DNA from: a virus | Virus record (IMG/VR): IMGVR_UViG_3300035070_002905 | Coordinates: 1 to 64,000 of that record | Direction: 5' to 3' (one strand) | DNA length: 64,000 nucleotides | Part shown: piece after piece, positions 62,728-64,000 of the stretch | How positions within the stretch are numbered: position 1 is the stretch's first letter | How the letters are laid out: each line of letters starts with the position of its first letter | Translations under genes and position numbers: made by a program | Notes under the pieces: generated by a model | What the model was told of the DNA's origin: nothing | The model's input: only the letters and a program-made list of their open reading frames with translations | Databases searched by the model: none

Positions 62728-64000
62728 TTAGATTAGTTTCCAGTCTGAGGATCCGGATCCTATAGAGTTAACTACCATGTATGCATTGTTGGCTGTTACA
62801 TCTACGTATACCTGTCCGTAGTAAGTGCCGCTAAACGCAGGAGGAACTGATCCTATCTGAGCAAACGGGCCTAGATTGACGAAGGATGTTACTGTGGCAT
62901 CCTGTCTAATAGAGGTTTGACGGATACCCTTCAGTACCATATCGTTCGTACCCTCTACTAACTCTACCACGGTACCAGCTACTACTATAGATCTAATAGC
63001 TTCTACTCTATCAGAGACTACCTTATTATCAGATATATTTGCAGTCGAGGCATCTTGAACCCATATACCTGCCCTCGAGCTAGTAGGAGAGGTGACGGAG
63101 CAGTATTCGTCTACAATGTTATTTTTAACATCTATACTAGTAGAAGAGGAGTCTCCTCGAACTGATATAGGAGTAACTGAAGTGTTCCGTATGATATTAT
63201 CGGAAACCACTGCATTACCCGTCACCCATGCGTATATACCGTTCTTATCTATAGTAGATTGGAATCTACCGTCGATTATATTATTAGTGATATACGCGTT
63301 GACAGCAGACTGGTTAGACACGGATACTCCACAACCTAGGAAGGTGTTAGATACTATCGATATGTCACTTACAGGAGATCCTGAATCGATCTGTACCAGT
63401 AAGGCTCCTGCCATGGCACTAGCCCCTGCACCTCCATCGAAAGTATTTCCGCTGACAACAATGGAAGTATCCGCAACAGAACCTCGGTTCCTGAGGACTA
63501 CAAGATCCTGCTCTACGTTACCTACAAATCCATTAGCAGTTACTTGATTATCAGTTATACGCAAGACTCCCTTTCGATAAGTATTGGCGTCCCAGTCAGT
63601 GGAGTTACCTCCGGCATCTATAAAAGTACCTCTACCTACCTCTGCATAGAAGCACTGTACGATATTCCCAGATATCGTATGCTCCATACTTATAGGTTCA
63701 GTAATCTTAATAGCTGATGCACCTACCGAGTTACGGATGGTATTATCTATATAAGATATGCGGTGACCGCCTAGAGTACATCCTCCATCGATATAGTTAC
63801 CCTGGAACGTAATGTTCTCTCCATTACCATGAGTATCTACAGCTCCTACTGAAGTAGTACAGATAGAAGTACAGTTCGTAACTTGGCTGTTACGTACTAC
63901 TATAGACCCGTTAGATCCACCTCCTCCATGAGCTATTCCGTGTCGAATAGACTTAAAGAAGCTGTTAGTTAACGTCAGGTCCTGACAGTTACTTACACTA
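62728..64000 (-). CDS. tail spike, 3' part, runs off the window
   Basis: The frame is open from the right edge (64000) to the stop at 62728, about 424 codons; an internal ATG at 63687 is not the true start because the in-frame sequence upstream continues the same repeats (GGHRISYIDNTIRNSVGASAI). It is a right-handed beta-helix with regular coils (ITDNQVTANGF, VSGNTFDGGAG, VSDNIIRNTSV, ISDNKVVSDRV). The C-terminus (YYGQVYVDVTANNAYMVVNS) is a short tip. The N-terminus and attachment domain lie outside the window. Confidence 0.8.
   Translation of the reverse strand, partial: SVSNCQDLTLTNSFFKSIRHGIAHGGGGSNGSIVVRNSQVTNCTSICTTSVGAVDTHGNGENITFQGNYIDGGCTLGGHRISYIDNTIRNSVGASAIKITEPISMEHTISGNIVQCFYAEVGRGTFIDAGGNSTDWDANTYRKGVLRITDNQVTANGFVGNVEQDLVVLRNRGSVADTSIVVSGNTFDGGAGASAMAGALLVQIDSGSPVSDISIVSNTFLGCGVSVSNQSAVNAYITNNIIDGRFQSTIDKNGIYAWVTGNAVVSDNIIRNTSVTPISVRGDSSSTSIDVKNNIVDEYCSVTSPTSSRAGIWVQDASTANISDNKVVSDRVEAIRSIVVAGTVVELVEGTNDMVLKGIRQTSIRQDATVTSFVNLGPFAQIGSVPPAFSGTYYGQVYVDVTANNAYMVVNSIGSGSSDWKLI

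Overview
The window is part of the genome of a large, virulent-type tailed phage (probably a myovirus well above 100 kb) of a Gram-negative, likely marine or aquatic gammaproteobacterium. The evidence is tightly packed and overlapping small genes, ten tRNA genes, enzymes typical of T4-like and jumbo phages (PseT-type kinase/phosphatase, RnlA-type ligase, thymidine kinase, CCA enzyme, NadV, GrcA), Sec signals and lipoboxes suited to a Gram-negative envelope, and a block of beta-helix tail spikes. No host housekeeping gene, integrase or lysogeny module is visible. The host genus is inference (Vibrionaceae-like), resting mainly on the style of the porin, GrcA and SspB homologues.

Layout. 1-6.8 kb: an envelope operon with a periplasmic ClpP-superfamily lipoprotein, inner-membrane proteins sharing VPVEKIVEV-type repeats, and a DUF805 protein. 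6.8-8.4 kb: three tandem secreted pilin-like proteins behind their own promoter. 8.4-10.9 kb: small membrane and cytosolic proteins. 10.9-12.3 kb: ten tRNAs. 12.3-12.8 kb: an Ig-like virion protein whose Shine-Dalgarno is locked in a hairpin. 13-16.4 kb: small genes and an RlmN-like radical SAM methyltransferase. 16.4-20.1 kb: Prs-like and NAMPT-like enzymes (NAD synthesis or NAD reconstitution). 20-23 kb: YqeY, HD and CYTH proteins. 23.1-24.1 kb: a phage-borne outer-membrane porin. 24.3-31.3 kb: RusA-like resolvase, Cca, Pth2-like protein, RlaP-like nucleotidyltransferase and NadE. 31.3-39.9 kb: two RNA-sealing sets (KxDG ligase plus HD-Pnk; RnlA plus PseT), an SPFH protein, a second radical SAM protein and a metallophosphoesterase. 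39.9-40.2 kb: a repeat-rich, AT-rich non-coding region resembling an origin or regulatory hub. 40.2-49.8 kb: Tdk, GroES-like, GrcA, a trypsin-like lipoprotein, HD and Rha proteins, lipoproteins and an SspB-like ClpXP adaptor. From 49.8 kb to the end all genes are on the minus strand: two small virion proteins, an S74 fibre and at least five beta-helix spikes.

How the genes work together. The plus-strand part looks like a host-takeover and defence-neutralising arsenal: NAD synthesis or reconstitution, tRNA supply plus repair (ligases, kinases, CCA addition, RlaP, Pth2-like), rRNA/tRNA methylation, anaerobic metabolism support (GrcA), proteolysis redirection (SspB-like) and extensive envelope remodelling (porin, pilin-like proteins, periplasmic proteases, many lipoproteins). 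The minus-strand part is the host-recognition apparatus, built by swapping receptor-binding modules onto shared N-terminal linkers. Two recurrent promoter-like motifs organise this: TGTTATAAGTAATATG on the plus strand ahead of five operons, and TAAAATA-N4-TAC ahead of most minus-strand spike units, the tRNA array and the hairpin-controlled virion gene.
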